Shown in pieces: positions 36,487 through 48,749 of a stretch of DNA of 64,000 nucleotides (the first letter of the stretch is position 1; every line of letters starts with the position of its first letter). Under the pieces are notes generated by a model. That model was not told the origin of the DNA, ran no database searches, and saw only the letters and a program-made list of their open reading frames with translations. The DNA lies in the NCBI GenBank assembly GCA_030737875.1, contig CM060921.1, forward strand, positions 397,646,192 to 397,710,191, given 5' to 3'. A program made the position numbers and the translations under genes. Origin of the DNA: Allium sativum (taxonomy: Eukaryota; Streptophyta; Magnoliopsida; Asparagales; Amaryllidaceae).

Positions 36487-38992
36487 AGCCCCTAACCTAA
36501 CCCTAAATCATCATTAATCAATCCTACAACTAAACTATGGCAAAATCAATCCTCTCATGGCCTCCACTCTCTTCATAAAATTCCTAAATAAATTTCTATG
36601 AGAGATTTTGCATGCATACAAGTGTTTTCAAGCTTGTATGAGCATCATTAGCTTGCATTCAAGTCAAGTTTCCATATTTACATCATAAAGCAAGGGTTTT
36701 TATTGATTTGGAGCTTGCATTTTGGGTTTATTTGATTGCATAAGGGCTTTGTCTCAATCTATATATATTTGAGTCTTCATAAGCATTGTAAGCCCTTTTC
36801 TGCTTTCATATTTAAGCTCTAAAGTTAATGAATGATGCAAGTTGTGTTTGATCATTATGATATGCAAGTTTACTATGATGTGTTATGCAAGTCTATCATG
36901 TTATGTATGCAAGTTTGCTATGTTATGATATGCAAGTTGCCATGTTATGTTATGCAAGTTTGCTATGTTATGATATGCAAGTTGCCATGTTATGTATGCA
37001 AGTTTGGGTTGATCATCTTACTCATGTTATCATGTTATGCAAGCTTATCTTGGGTTTATGAGCTTAAAGCTTCAAGCTTTATGCTAAAGGTTGCATTTTG
37101 GCAACATGTAAGTTATCATATCTCTTATGATAACTTGCATGTGAGGCTAAATGCGAACTTATGGCCATTTCTACATGTCATTTATCACCATGTATCACTA
37201 ATATGCTAAGTTTGGTTTTATGCATGCTTTTGAAGCCTAAAAATGTAATATGCAAGTATATGAACATATGTACATTTCATATGCCACCATGTTAAACTTG
37301 TGGCTTCAACACCTTTATGTCATGATTATGCCAAGTTCCCTCTTTCTATCCTTTATGCGCTATTGCGATATGTAAGCGATGGGATTGCGTTTGGGGTTGG
37401 GTAAACTTAAAAGACATAAAAACATAAGATTGGGAATTTACCTATTAAGTTAGGTCTACCCATTGGGAATTTACCTATTAAGTTAGGTCTACCCAAATTC
37501 TTGAAAACTTGTAACATGTTTTGGAAACATGATGGACATGACACTTAGAAAATATAAGTGTGACCAACTCGAGGTTGGGTTGAGTTTGTAGCGTAAACCT
37601 ACCCGGAACCGACCGGCTTAACTAGTTGCTACAAACAATAGGACCCAATGTGAGAAGTTGGTCATGTTGTACCTTGAACCCGAGGTTAGACCAAGTTGTG
37701 GTATAAAGCTACCCGGAACCGACCGGCTTAACTAGTAACCGCAACGAAGTCTAATGTGAGAGGTTAAGGCACGTTAATTAATTAATGCCTCATGATTAGG
37801 GTTAAGTCATGGTCCACTTAATTCTTAACCAATTTGGGCTTGGTAGATTAATCAGGGTTAAGTCGTGAACTCATTGTTACAATTAACCAAGTTAATCCAT
37901 GATTAGCAAGAGGGTTAAACCGTACTTAACCCACTAGAAAATCCTAGCAATGGGGGTCCACTCCAGCAGTAATCCCAAGTTTGTATCATTATGACCTTAG
38001 GGACTAGGCTAGGGTGGGGGCATGATTACTGGACTTGAGGTAAGTGACCAAAAACGACGGCAGAGTGGTACGCCGGTGTAGTTCCAGGCGGACTATGGTC
38101 GTGCACATAGTCCGAAGCCGGGGAAAGCATGCACAGGTACCAGTAGATCGAGACTGTGCACTTATGTTTATGGTGTCCAGGGGTTGACACCCTAGGGCTT
38201 GATACACCCGACGGGAGACCCTGCACAGTCTGACTACAATTATGTTTGGGCCGTATTGACACCAACACGTGACGAGTTAGGCTTTTAGGGAGCCGATCGA
38301 CTAGACCGTTTGGTTGGACCTCGTATTAGGGTCACTTCATGTTATTGGGCCAAAGCCTGGGCCAAGGGATCAATACATGTTTATTCAAGTCATGTTAGTT
38401 TGCTAATACACCTGTGGTGCAAAACCTTAAACCTGATTATGCGATGACACCTTTTATCTATCATGCCAGTATGTAGTTATCCTTATGATCATCTCAGTTT
38501 TCATCATGCCAGTTAACTTTATCAGTTTACATTGATTGTAGTAGGGCTTACTCAGTCTTTTTGACTGACCTGTTTTTCTTTCGCCTCTTTTCTTCCGTTC
38601 CCCCCCCCAGGTTCTCAGGGTGGGAATATTGGAGCTTAGCTTGGACTTCTGATCGCTTGCTTGTGGGATTTTAGCTCATGTACGGTCTTGACATGAAGCT
38701 AGCTATGGTTATCACTTATTTTGGGGATAGTACTTATGTATTTCAGTTTTTCAGTGATGTTGTTTTTATCTAGACTTGTGTATTTGGAAAGTTGACATTA
38801 TGTTGTACCAGACTTGTTTTGAAATAGTTTGAAATCTTCCGCTGTTTTACTTATCTTATTTACTCTGTTTACATATATACATATGTTCTTGTTCTGCCTT
38901 GATATATCATTATGCATGTTTACCTGATTCAAACGCCCCTCCAAGTCAGAGTGCTTGCAAGAGCCACCCTGGCGGAGGTGGGGTGTTACATT

Positions 38993-39004
38993 TGGTATCA
39001 GAGC
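38993..39004 (+). other. Primer-binding site of chromovirus
   Basis: TGGTATCAGAGC, two bases after the LTR end; complementary to initiator tRNA-Met. Confidence 0.9.
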
Positions 39005-39189
39005 ATATGGTTTACGAGAAGGAACAAAAAGGTTTTTAGAAAACTTTTGGAAAACTATTTTCAAAACCAAGTATGAAGTATTTTCCAAAGAAAAGTCTAG
39101 TTTATTTTAAAGGCTATTCCCCAAAAAGCCATTAGCAGAAATTCCTTCGTTTTCTCCATTCTGAATCTGTCTTTTTCTTCGTTTTCAGA

Positions 39190-40419
39190 ATGGCCGATAA
39201 CTTTGCTATTCCGGAGGGAGTACACGTACCTGTTTGGTATAGGAGACTTTTGGAGGCTAGGGCGACCGAAGCCGGCCCCGCAGATGTCCCTCCTCCTCCT
39301 CCTCCAGTAGTTAATGTCCCTCCTCCTCCTCCTCCAGTTGTTAATGTTCCTCCACCTCCTGTCGCTGAGGTTCCTCTTCCTCCTCCCCCTCAGCATCCTC
39401 AAGCTGACTTCGCAAAGACTTGCAAAGATTTCAAAGCAATGGGTGGCAAGAACTTTCAAGGCACTGAGACTTTTGTAGAGGCCAGAAATTGGTTGAAAGA
39501 GACCGAGGATTTATTTTCTATCTTTGGGTTAGACGATCAGAGGAAGATCTTGTTGGCGGTCTGGCTTATGAAGGATGAAGCCGCTTATTGGTGGGAAGTC
39601 ACCAATGGTACTAGGCCTGTTGAGACTTGGGCCGATTTCAGGGCAAGGTTCGTGCTTAAGTTTCTATCTTCTGCTGAGGAGAATCTGCAAATGGAGAGGT
39701 TCATAACTTTGAAACAAGGAGATAGGTCTGTCAAAGAATATGTGAACAAGTTCAATCAGTTAGCTCGTTTTGGCTTGGATATGGTGAATACTCCTCAGAA
39801 GAAGGCTCTTCGTTTTGCTAGAGGATTGAATGAGCCGTTGCAGGGATTGGCTATGTCACATATTCCCCATGGGGCCACGTTTGAGAGCTTGGTGGATATG
39901 GTGTTACTTCAGGGAGATGTCAAGAAAGAGATCAAGATGAATGATACTCAAGCCAAGAAGACTGATTCCAGTGGAAAGGAAATTAGGGTAATCCAAGTGG
40001 TCAGAGCAGTCAAGGCAACAAGAACAAGAGTCAAGGCAACAAGGGGAACAACAACAAGGGTAAGAACAACAAGGGGAAGTGCCATTATTGCGGTTCAGTT
40101 GGGCATCTTATTAAGGATTGTAAGAAGAGGAAAAGGAAGAATGGTGAATGCTTTTTCTGCGGTGAGACTGGACATTTCAGTAAGGATTGCCCGAAGAAGC
40201 AAGGGCAAGGCCAGGGTCAGACTCAGCATGCTGGACCTTCAGGAGGGCAAGTTCATGCTCTCAATGCCGCTCCAGTTCCCGATCGAAGTAGTATTTCTGT
40301 TGAGAGCCTTGTATATATTTCTGATTTTCCAGTTCGTACCTTGTTTGATTCTGGTGCATCGCATAGCTTTATCTCATCTGATCTTGTTGATAGTTTGCAC
40401 CTTAGTACTAGCTTGGTAG
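39190..40419 (+). pseudogene. gag of chromovirus (frameshifted)
   Basis: The open frame starts at an ATG (39190) shortly after the leader. A proline-rich N-terminus (three PPPPPP-like runs, residues about 35-65) is followed by the gypsy capsid domain (residues about 75-255; FVEARNWLKETEDLF, YWWEVTNG, FLSSAEENLQMERF and LARFGLDM are typical). True gag sense ends near 39987. There a run of G at 39986-39988 appears one base short, and the remaining 140 codons to 40419 are out of frame. The nucleocapsid continues in the next frame: two CCHC zinc knuckles at 40080-40121 and 40149-40190. Gag packages element RNA into particles in the cytoplasm. Confidence 0.85.
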
Positions 40420-40928
40420 ATGATCCCGTCAGTGTCTCAAACCCTATTGGGGGTTCCGCCCATCTGTCTATGATATGTGGGGATTTGAGGATCTCTATAC
40501 TGAGTGTAGAGTTCTTGTGTAGTGCTTATGTTCTTGGTTTTAGGGGATACAGATTGATATTGGGCATGGATTGGTTGTCCAGATATGGAGCCATCCTTGA
40601 TTGTGAGCATAGGGTTGTGAGGCTCGTGACTCGCCTCGGAAACACCCTAGAAATTTCTTGTAATCCGAGAGGTCCCGTCATGTTGTGCTATCTTGAATCA
40701 CTCGACTCGTCAATGGAAACTCTTCAGTCTGTGAGAGTGGTTCGAGAGTATCCGGATGTTTTCGATGAAGTTAGGGGGTTGCCCCCTAAGCGAGAGATTG
40801 ATTTCCGCATTTATCTGGTGGATAATGCAAAGCCGGTTTCTTTGCCCGTTCGGCACATGGCTCCGCGTGAAAGGCGGGAGCTAAGTAAGCAAGTGAAGGA
40901 GTTGCTTGAGAAGAACTTCATTAGATGA
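39987..40928 (+). pseudogene. Nucleocapsid zinc knuckles, aspartic protease, start of RT
   Basis: This is the frame downstream of the gag shift, open from about 39987 to a TGA at 40926-40928. It holds two CX2CX4HX4C knuckles, one after the other, then the protease with DSGA at 40347-40358 and the flap and ILGMDWL part (about 40555-40575). A linker and the reverse-transcriptase N-terminus follow (VREYPDVF, PPKREIDF, ELLEKNFIR). The protease active site is intact. The TGA falls in a conserved position just before the SEWGAPV stretch. The protein would mature the polyprotein. Confidence 0.85.
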
Positions 40929-41954
40929 AGTATATCTGAATGGGGAGCGCCTGTGGTATTTGCTACCAAGGCAGATGGTTCTCTCCGACTTTGTGTTGAC
41001 TATCGAGAGTTGAATAAGCTGACTAAGAAGAACAGACACCCGTTACCGAGGATTGATGATCTCTTTGACCAGCTTATCGGTGCTTCTGTTTTCTCTCAGC
41101 TTGATCTTGCTACTGGATTCCATCAGCTCAGGGTAGCTGAAGATAGTATAGACAAGACTGCGTTCAGAACTCTAGATGGATTCTTCGAATGGCTTGTCAT
41201 GCCGTTCGGCTTGACTAATGCACCCGCATATTTCGTGGACTTGATGAGTAGGGTGTTCAGGGAGTTCTTGAACAAGTTTGTCGTGGTCTTCGTAGATGAT
41301 ATTCTGATCTTCTCTAAGGATGAGGAAGAGCACGCAAGGCATCTCGTGGAGGTGATGGATACGCTTAGAGCGCATCAGTTGAAGGCCAAGTTCTCCAAGT
41401 GTCACTTTTGGAGAAGGGAAGTTAGATTCCTTTGGCATATAGTATCTAAGCAAGGCTTAGCGGTGGATCCCGCTAACGTAGTTGCAGTTCAGGATTGGAA
41501 GACTCCAAGGAATGCAACCGAAGTGAGAAGTTTTCTAGGTCTTGCAGGCTTTTACTGGAAGTTCATCAAGGACTTCGCAAAGATTTCCGCTCCTCTCACT
41601 AAATTGACGAAGAAGAATTTAGTTTTTGCTTGGAGCATAGAATGCGAGCTTGCTTTTCAGAAGCTCAAGAGAGCTCTCACATCAGCACCTGTTCTAGCTT
41701 TGCCCGATGGAGGGAAGTTATTTACAGTATACACCGATGCATGTGGCACGGGGTTAGGAGCTGTTCTGATGCAAGAAGGAAGAGTGATATGCTTTGGCGG
41801 TAGGCAACTCAAAGTGCATGAGAAGAATTATCCCACTCATGACTTAGAGTTGGCAGCAATAGTATATGCACTCAAGGCTTGGCGCCATTATCTTCTGGGA
41901 GAAAGATTTGATCTTTATACCGATCACAAGTCATTGAAGTATCTCTTTTCTTAG
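40929..41954 (+). pseudogene. Reverse transcriptase and RNase H of chromovirus
   Basis: Same frame as the protease, between two stops (TGA 40926-40928, TAG 41952-41954). RT motifs are in order: [38 protein letters not shown], catalytic FVDD (41289-41300, where YVDD is more usual), and [12 protein letters not shown]. RNase H starts near 41725 with [13 protein letters not shown] and continues through [12 protein letters not shown] to [10 protein letters not shown], so its acidic residues are present. The terminal TAG stands where related elements have Gln and looks like a C-to-T change. This enzyme copies element RNA into DNA. Confidence 0.9.
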
Positions 41955-43664
41955 AAGGATCTGAATCTGAGGCAACAAAGATGGATGGAATTCTTGGCGT
42001 CCTACGATTTTGAGATAGCTTATACCCCTGGCAAGGGGAATGTGGTAGCAGATGCATTGAGTAGAAAAAGGTTGACTCTGAGTCCTCTATTCGTTGAGAT
42101 GAAGAATTTAGAGTATGTGGCAACCTTTGATTTCTCTTTGGCGATTGAGTCGATGACCAGTTCTTTAGCATCTCTGGAACTCAGACCTACCCTTCTTGAT
42201 CAAGTTGGGGCTTCGCAGAGAGAAGACCCTCAGATAGTTGAGATTATGGATAAGCCGATTCGAGGAGAGGCGTCTAGTCATCTCGCTCGATATTCTATTG
42301 ATGACAAGGGTTGGCTGAGGAGAGACGGAAGGTTATGTGTTCCAATGGTAGAAGATTTAGTAAGAAAAGTTCTTGAGGAAGCGCATCGCTCTAAGTTGAC
42401 TATACATCCGGGCGGAGATAAGATGTATAAAGATATGAAGCGCATTTTCTTTTGGCCTGGGATGAAGAACGATGTGGCAGAGTTTGTCTCTAGATGTATC
42501 ATTTGCCAGCAAGTTAAGGCCGAGTCGAAGAAGCCCGGTGGGCTATTGCATCCTCTAGACGTTCCACTATGGAAGTGGGAGAGTATTTCCATGGATTTTA
42601 TCGATGGGCTACCAAGGTCAAGGAAAGGGAATACGAGCATTTGGGTTATTGTGGATAGACTTACGAAGAGTGCTCATTTCATTCCGGTGAAGAGCAAGAG
42701 GACCGCATCTTGGCTAGCATCTGTATATCTTCGTGAGATTGTGAGACTACATGGAGTCCCTTCTAGTATAGTCAGTGACCGTGACCCAATCTTTACAAGT
42801 CAATTCTGGAATAGCTTGCAAGAAGCTATGGGCACGAGGTTGAATCTAAGTACGGCTTATCACCCACAGACGGACGGTCAAACCGAAAGGGTGAATAGGG
42901 TACTCGAGGATCTGTTGAGGCTTTGTATTCTGGATTTTGGTGGTACTTGGGAAGACCATCTTCCTCTTGTTGAGTTTGCATATAATAACAGTTATCAGGC
43001 AAGCATAGGGATGGCACCATTTGAAGCTTTATATGGAAGGCCGTGCAAGTCGCCTACATGTTGGTGGGAGACTACAGATGAGCTTATACTTGGGCCTGAT
43101 ATGATCAGAGATACATCCGAGAAGGTCGAGTTGATTCGGAGACGGATGAAAGCGGCCCAAGACCGACAGAAATCCTATGCTGATAAGCGAAGAACTGATT
43201 TGGAGTTTGATGTTGGGGATATGGTTTTCGTGAAGATTTCTCCTTTGCGGAATGTGGTTCGATTTGGAGCCGTTGGGAAGTTAGCACCGAGGTTTGTTGG
43301 ACCATTCCCTATTATAAAGAGGATCGGGCAGATGGCTTATAGAGTGGAGTTGCCCGAGAAGCTTGCCGGAGTACACGATGTTTTTCATGTCTCGCATCTC
43401 CGGAAGTGTTTACATGAATCAGCAAAGGTTGTTGAGCCAAGTGTTCTGAAAGATGTGGAAGTGGAGAAAGAGGCTACCTTGAGGAGAGCTCCGATTCGTA
43501 TCTTGGGGACGGAGACCAAGAAGCTAAGGAATCGAGAGGTCAAGTTGGTGAAGGTTCAATGGGGTGAAGCCGAAGAAGACACGACTTGGGAAACCGAGGA
43601 GAAGATGCGTGGGCTTTATCCATTCCTTTTTGAGGGTACACTCTCAATCTCTTTTCTTTGTTAG
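41955..43664 (+). pseudogene. Integrase and chromodomain of chromovirus
   Basis: Same frame, free of stops to 43664. The RNase H end is followed by the integrase HHCC zinc finger (H and H around 42385-42410, CIICQQ near 42500). The core has the first Asp in MDFIDGLP (about 42595), the second in VSDRDPIF (about 42775) and Glu in TDGQTERVN (about 42885). After the GPF..I and DVFHVSHLRKCL part, a C-terminal chromodomain occupies about 43480-43640 (KLVKVQWGEAEEDTTWE). Chromodomains direct integration toward heterochromatin marks in this group. This piece is intact by itself but lacks an upstream reading frame free of stops. Confidence 0.9.
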
Positions 43665-44214
43665 CATATCTTTCTCTTTGCTATCCATGTTTATCTAGTT
43701 TATCGTGTTAATCTTGTCATGAGAACCTTAGGTAGAAACCCTTTGGATGAAACATGTGTTTTAAACATGTTATGCTTGATGGTTGCAAGTGGTTGCAAGT
43801 GTTTGCAAGTGGTTACTCGTGGATGCATTATACACATTAGGCACTAGATCGGCTCACACACTCCTCATATTGCATATGCATGAGTGTTTATGCTTATTCA
43901 TGGATGAATTTTTTTTTGTTATCACATGGATGTTGCATATGGATGTATGTTATGTGCACACATGTAGATGTTATATATTATGTTAGGAATTGCATACATA
44001 TGGATTCATTTCACTAACATAATTTGCATTGATGATATTTGCATTAGATAAGTACATATACACACACCTTTGCATATGTTCATACAACATTTAGAATCTT
44101 GTAAGGACAATGATTGCTCGTGGATGATGTTTTGAGTAGATGGATGTTGGATGGTAGGATACGTTCTTCCTAACTTGAAGATTTCGGGGACGAAATCCTT
44201 TAAGGAGGGGAGAA
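43665..44214 (+). other. Chromovirus 3' untranslated region with hairpin and polypurine tract
   Basis: 550 bp without a gene. It includes GTGGTTGCAAGTG repeats (43780-43805), a perfect hairpin GATTTCG-GGGA-CGAAATC (44180-44197) and a purine run AAGGAGGGGAGAA just before the LTR at 44215, the likely plus-strand primer. Confidence 0.8.
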
Positions 44215-47200
44215 TGTAACAACCCGTATTTTCAATAACCTGTTATAACGTAAATCGAGGCAGAATTTAATTTATAATTCTGAATCAAGGGAAACGGGCT
44301 ATGCCATTGCGTTCGTCTCGGAAAAATACGCGAAATAGAGTCCGAATTTTTGAAAATCGGAGTCCGTATGACCCGATTAAGGCCCAACGAAGTTTTCAGA
44401 AAATTTCAAAGTAAAAACAGATTTCAAATTCAAGTTTGAATTTGGAAATTAGGGTCAGATTGGGCCAGGCGGGAAAATTCCCGCCAGAGCACCCAAGTCG
44501 AGAGCCCTGTCGACAGCCCTGTCGACTTGGGAGTCGACTTGGTTGGACCCAAGTCGACAGCCCTGTCGACTTGGCTGTCGACTTGGTTCAGCCGGGCAGT
44601 TTTGCCTGGTGCACCATTTTGAAGTTGTGTTGAGTTTGGGGGCCAGATTCGGTTTTGAGGGCTGAGATTAGAACTAGGGTTTAATCCTAAGGTTGAAACT
44701 AATCCTAATCTCTATAAATAAGCCCCTAACCTAACCCTAAATCATCATTAATCAATCCTACAACTAAACTATGGCAAAATCAATCCTCTCATGGCCTCCA
44801 CTCTCTTCATAAAATTCCTAAATAAATTTCTATGAGAGATTTTGCATGCATACAAGTGTTTTCAAGCTTGTATGAGCATCAATAGCTTGCATTCAAGTCA
44901 AGTTTCCATATTTACATCATGAAGCAAGGGTTTTTATTGATTTGGAGCTTGCATTTTGGGTTTATTTGATTGCATAAGGGCTTTGTCTCAATCTATATAT
45001 ATTTGAGTCTTCATAAGCATTGTAAGCCCTTTTCTACTTTCATATTTAAACTCTAAAGTTAATGAATGATGCAAGTTGTGTTTGATCATTATGATATGCA
45101 AGTTTACTATGATGTGTTATGCAAGTCTATCATGTTATGTATGCAAGTTTGCTATGTTATGATATGCAAGTTGCCATGTTATGTTATGCAAGTTTGCTAT
45201 GTTATGATATGCAAGTTGCCATGTTATGTATGCAAGTTTGGGTTGATCATCTTACTCATGTTATCATGTTATGCAAGCTTATCTTGGGTTTATGAGCTTA
45301 AAGCTTCAAGCTTTATGCTAAAGGTTGCATTTTGGCAACATGTAAGTTATCATATCTCTTATGATAACTTGCATGTGAGGCCAAATGCGAACTTATGGCC
45401 ATTTCTACATGTCATTTATCACCATGTATCACCAATATGCTAAGTTTGGTTTTATGCATGCTTTTGAGGCCTAAAAATGTAATATGCAAGTATATGAACA
45501 TATGTACATTTCATATGCCACCATGTTAAACTTGTGGCTTCAACACCTTTATGTCATGATTATGCCAAGTTCCCTCTTTCTATCCTTTATGCGCTATTGC
45601 GATATGTAAGCGATGGGATTGCGTTTGGGGTTGGGTAAACTTAAAAGACATAAAAACATAAGATTGGGAATTTACCTATTAAGTTAGGTCTACCCATTGG
45701 GAATTTACCTATTAAGTTAGGTCTACCCAAATTCTTGAAAACTTGTAACATGTTTTGGAAACATGATGGACATGACACTTAGAAAATATAAGTGTGACCA
45801 ACTCGAGGTTGGGTTGAGTTTGTAGCGTAAACCTACCCGGAACCGACCGGCTTAACTAGTTGCTACAAACAATAGGATCCAATGTGAGAAGTTGGTCATG
45901 TTGTACCTTGAACCCGAGGTTAGACCAAGTTGTGGTATAAAGCTACCCGGAACCGACCGGCTTAACTAGTAATCGCGACGAAGTCTAATGTGAGAGGTTA
46001 GGGCACGTTAATTAATTAATGCCTCATGATTAGGGTTAAGTCATGGTCCACTTAATGCTTAACCAATTTGGGCTTGGTAGATTAATCAGGGTTAAGTCGT
46101 GAACTCATCGTTACACTTAACCAAGTTAATCCATGATTAGCAATAGGGTTAAACCGTACTTAACCCACTAGAAAATCCTAGCAATGGGGGTCCACTCCAG
46201 CAGTAATCCCAAGTTTGTATCATTATGACCCTATGGACTAGGCTAGGGTGGGGGCACGATTACTGGACTTGAGGTAAGTGACCAAAAACGACGGCAGAGT
46301 GGTACGCCGGTGTAGTTCCGGGCGGACTATGGTCGTGCACATAGTCCGAAGCCGGGGAAAGCATGCACGGGTACCAGTTGATCGAGACTGTGCACTTATG
46401 TTTATGGTGTCCAGGGGTTGACACACTAGGGCTTGATACACCCGACGGGAGACCCTGCACAGTCTGACTACAATTATGTTTGGGCCGTATTGACACCAAC
46501 ACGTGACGAGTTAGGCTTTTAGGGAGCCGATCGACTAGACCGTTTGGTTGGACCTCGTATTAGGGTCACTTCATGTTATTGGGCCAAAGCTTGGGCCAAG
46601 GGATCAATACATGTTTATTCAAGTCATGTTAGTTTGCTAGTACACCTATGGTGCAAAACCTTAAACCTGATTATGCGATGACACCTTTTATCTATCATGC
46701 CAGTATGTAGTTATCCTTATGATCATCTCAGTTTTCATCATGCCAGTTAACTTTATCAGTTTACATTGATTGTAGTAGGGCTTACTCAGTCTTTTTGACT
46801 GACCTGTTTTTCTTTCTCCTCTTTTCTTCCATTTCCCCCCCCCCATGTTCTCAGGGTGGGAATATTGGAGCTTAGCTTGGACTTCTGATCGCTTGCTTGT
46901 GGGATTTTACCTCATGTACGGTCTTGACATGAAGCTAGCTATGGTTATCACTTATTTTGGGGATAGTACTTATGTATTTCAGTTTTTCAGTGATGTTGTT
47001 TTTATCTAGACTTGTGTATTTGGAAAGTTGACATTATGTTGTACCAGACTTGTTTTGAAATAGTTTGAAATCTTCCGCTTTTTTACTTATCTTATTTACT
47101 CTGTTTACATATATACATATGTTCTTGTTCTGCCTTGATATATCATTATGCATGTTTACCTGATTCAAACGCCCCTCCAAAGTCAGAGTGCTTGCAAGAG

Positions 47201-47227
47201 CCACCCTGGCGGAGGTGGGGTGTTACA
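44215..47227 (+). repeat. Chromovirus 3' LTR (3,013 bp)
   Basis: Starts canonically TGTAACAACCCG and ends GGGTGTTACA. Near-identical to 35993-38990; the 15-bp length gain is mostly one extra GTCGAC unit near 44508. TATA box at 44713-44720. Confidence 0.85.
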
Positions 47228-47232
47228 ATACC
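47228..47232. repeat. Target-site duplication ATACC, right copy
   Basis: Follows the chromovirus end GGGTGTTACA at 47227. Confidence 0.8.
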
Positions 47233-48749
47233 CGTATAGATATATATATTTATTCTTGCTGTATGGTCTGCTTGAGGGGTTTTAATCAAATCCATGTTAG
47301 ATCTTGAGTTCAGATTTTTTCCATATAAGAAAACAGAAATTTTAGATTTTCTGTATACACATATATATATTAGCTGTTGCCCCACATGCTTAGCTTGTTC
47401 AGCTGTGCCATGTTCATTTCGATCAGAGATTTTAGACTGAACATAGATTTTATTTTCACTGTTCATGATTTATATATACATGGTTGTCAATTTCCTTGTG
47501 TGGTATACGGGGATTTCTCCCTTACCGTTGTTTATTATGGCATGAATTCGATTGTTTGGTTGTTTGCTGTTCACTGCTTTGGACCAGTTTTGACTGATTG
47601 ATGCCGTCCTACCCATATGCATATATCACCTATATATGCTATATATATATGTTATTATATTAGATGTTTGTATTCCTGTTTGCCCTGATAATAACCATTT
47701 AGGATAAATGTTAATCGTGATCATGTATACCAAATCCGAACTGAGTCCCTTGCCATAGATTTGGCACCTGCTCTCAATTGTCTTCAGACACATGAATACT
47801 TTATGTTGGTTTTAGATGAGGGAATGCATACCTGCATTTTTAGTTGCCTGTATTCTTTATTTGTTCAACTTTCATGTGTTTTCATTTTTTTTTCTTTATA
47901 CTGTTCATTTGTCATGAAATTACCCCTTTTTAATGGGTTTTATCTTCTTTTTGCAGATCAAAAGAGATGGGGACGACTCAGATCCGCTGGTTGAGAAGAA
48001 CATGCAAAAGTTGATTCAAAATGTTGTTTTCTTCTCTCTTTGTGTTCTGTATTCTTGAACTTGTATATTTATATATAATTTTTCTTCTTGAACTTGTACT
48101 GTAAATAGGATTTGGACTTGTACTGTATAAACAACTCTATGTTATATGAATTTTAGTTTTTTTTCTTTTCCATCCTGTACCTGTGACAGTATTTAATTTG
48201 TTTTCATATTTTATGTTAATGGTGTTTTCTATGTTACGATATTACGATATTATAAACGTTCTTGTTGAACCATGTTTAACACGCTATCAAACTGCAATTG
48301 ATATTTTCTCCTGACGCTTCTTTGAATTTAAGGGCGATACACTAAATCCAAACTGATTTCCAACGAGTGATATTAAGTCAGACAATTGTTGAACCCTATT
48401 TTAATCCAACAATGTATTCGTTACAGTAGTACGGTTCTTGATAGCTATGAGGTGATACAAACTATAATATGGGTTCGTGTTGTATACTGTTAGTGGTATC
48501 AAATCTGTCCAATACTGTATATACATACTGTTTTTAACACGATAATTCAAGTGGACATGTTATAATCCATGTGGCATTCCAAGTGGATAAGGTTATTATT
48601 AACAAAATAAGTTATATCACGAACGCTTGGAATTTAAGTAAAAGAGGTAAGCCACTTATCAAATGTGATCCATTCAGTTTGTTGCAATATAGTAGATAAA
48701 TAGATTTAAATCTTCGGTTTCAAGTGGTCCAAAAATGAGGGACGTTACA
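47228..48749 (-). repeat. Giant 3' LTR, right part
   Basis: Resumes after the chromovirus at the second ATACC (47228-47232), colinear with about 53640-55159. On the minus strand the LTR begins TGTAACGTCCC at 48749. Confidence 0.8.

Larger units (their letters stand above)
35993..38990 (+). repeat. Chromovirus 5' LTR (2,998 bp)
   Basis: Starts AGTAACAACCCG (TG expected) and ends GGGTGTTACA. It contains GTCGAC-based inverted repeats (36274-36352), a TATAAATA box at 36479-36486, a tandem of ATGCAAGTTTGCTATGTTATG-like units (about 36835-37010), a direct duplication of a 32-bp block (about 37432-37494), two ACTAGT/CCGGAACCGACCGG modules (about 37600-37740), and a T-rich 3' end with a C-run near 38601-38609. 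Confidence 0.85.
35993..47227 (+). mobile_element. Tekay-type chromovirus (Ty3/gypsy), near complete, 11.2 kb
   Basis: Plus-strand element: LTR 35993-38990, primer-binding site 38993-39004, gag-pol 39190-43664, polypurine tract near 44199-44214, LTR 44215-47227. Pol order is protease, reverse transcriptase, RNase H, integrase, chromodomain, which defines chromoviruses. The C-terminal chromodomain and long LTRs fit the Tekay/Del lineage. The LTRs are very similar by eye, so insertion is recent. Yet gag-pol has a frameshift and two in-frame stops. The first two bases of the left LTR are AG instead of TG. Confidence 0.9.

Noticed and set aside
36832..37209. 125-codon frame in the chromovirus LTR (again at 45066)
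   Set aside because: It follows the ATGCAAGTT tandem; Cys/Met/Tyr-rich repeat translation, not a conserved protein.
38993..39004. tRNA gene suggested by TGGTATCAGAGC
   Set aside because: It is the tRNA-complementary primer site; no cloverleaf sequence surrounds it.
41172..41453. Minus-strand frames across pol (also 41872, 42278, 42826, 43105, 39097)
   Set aside because: Shadows of the plus-strand pol genes.
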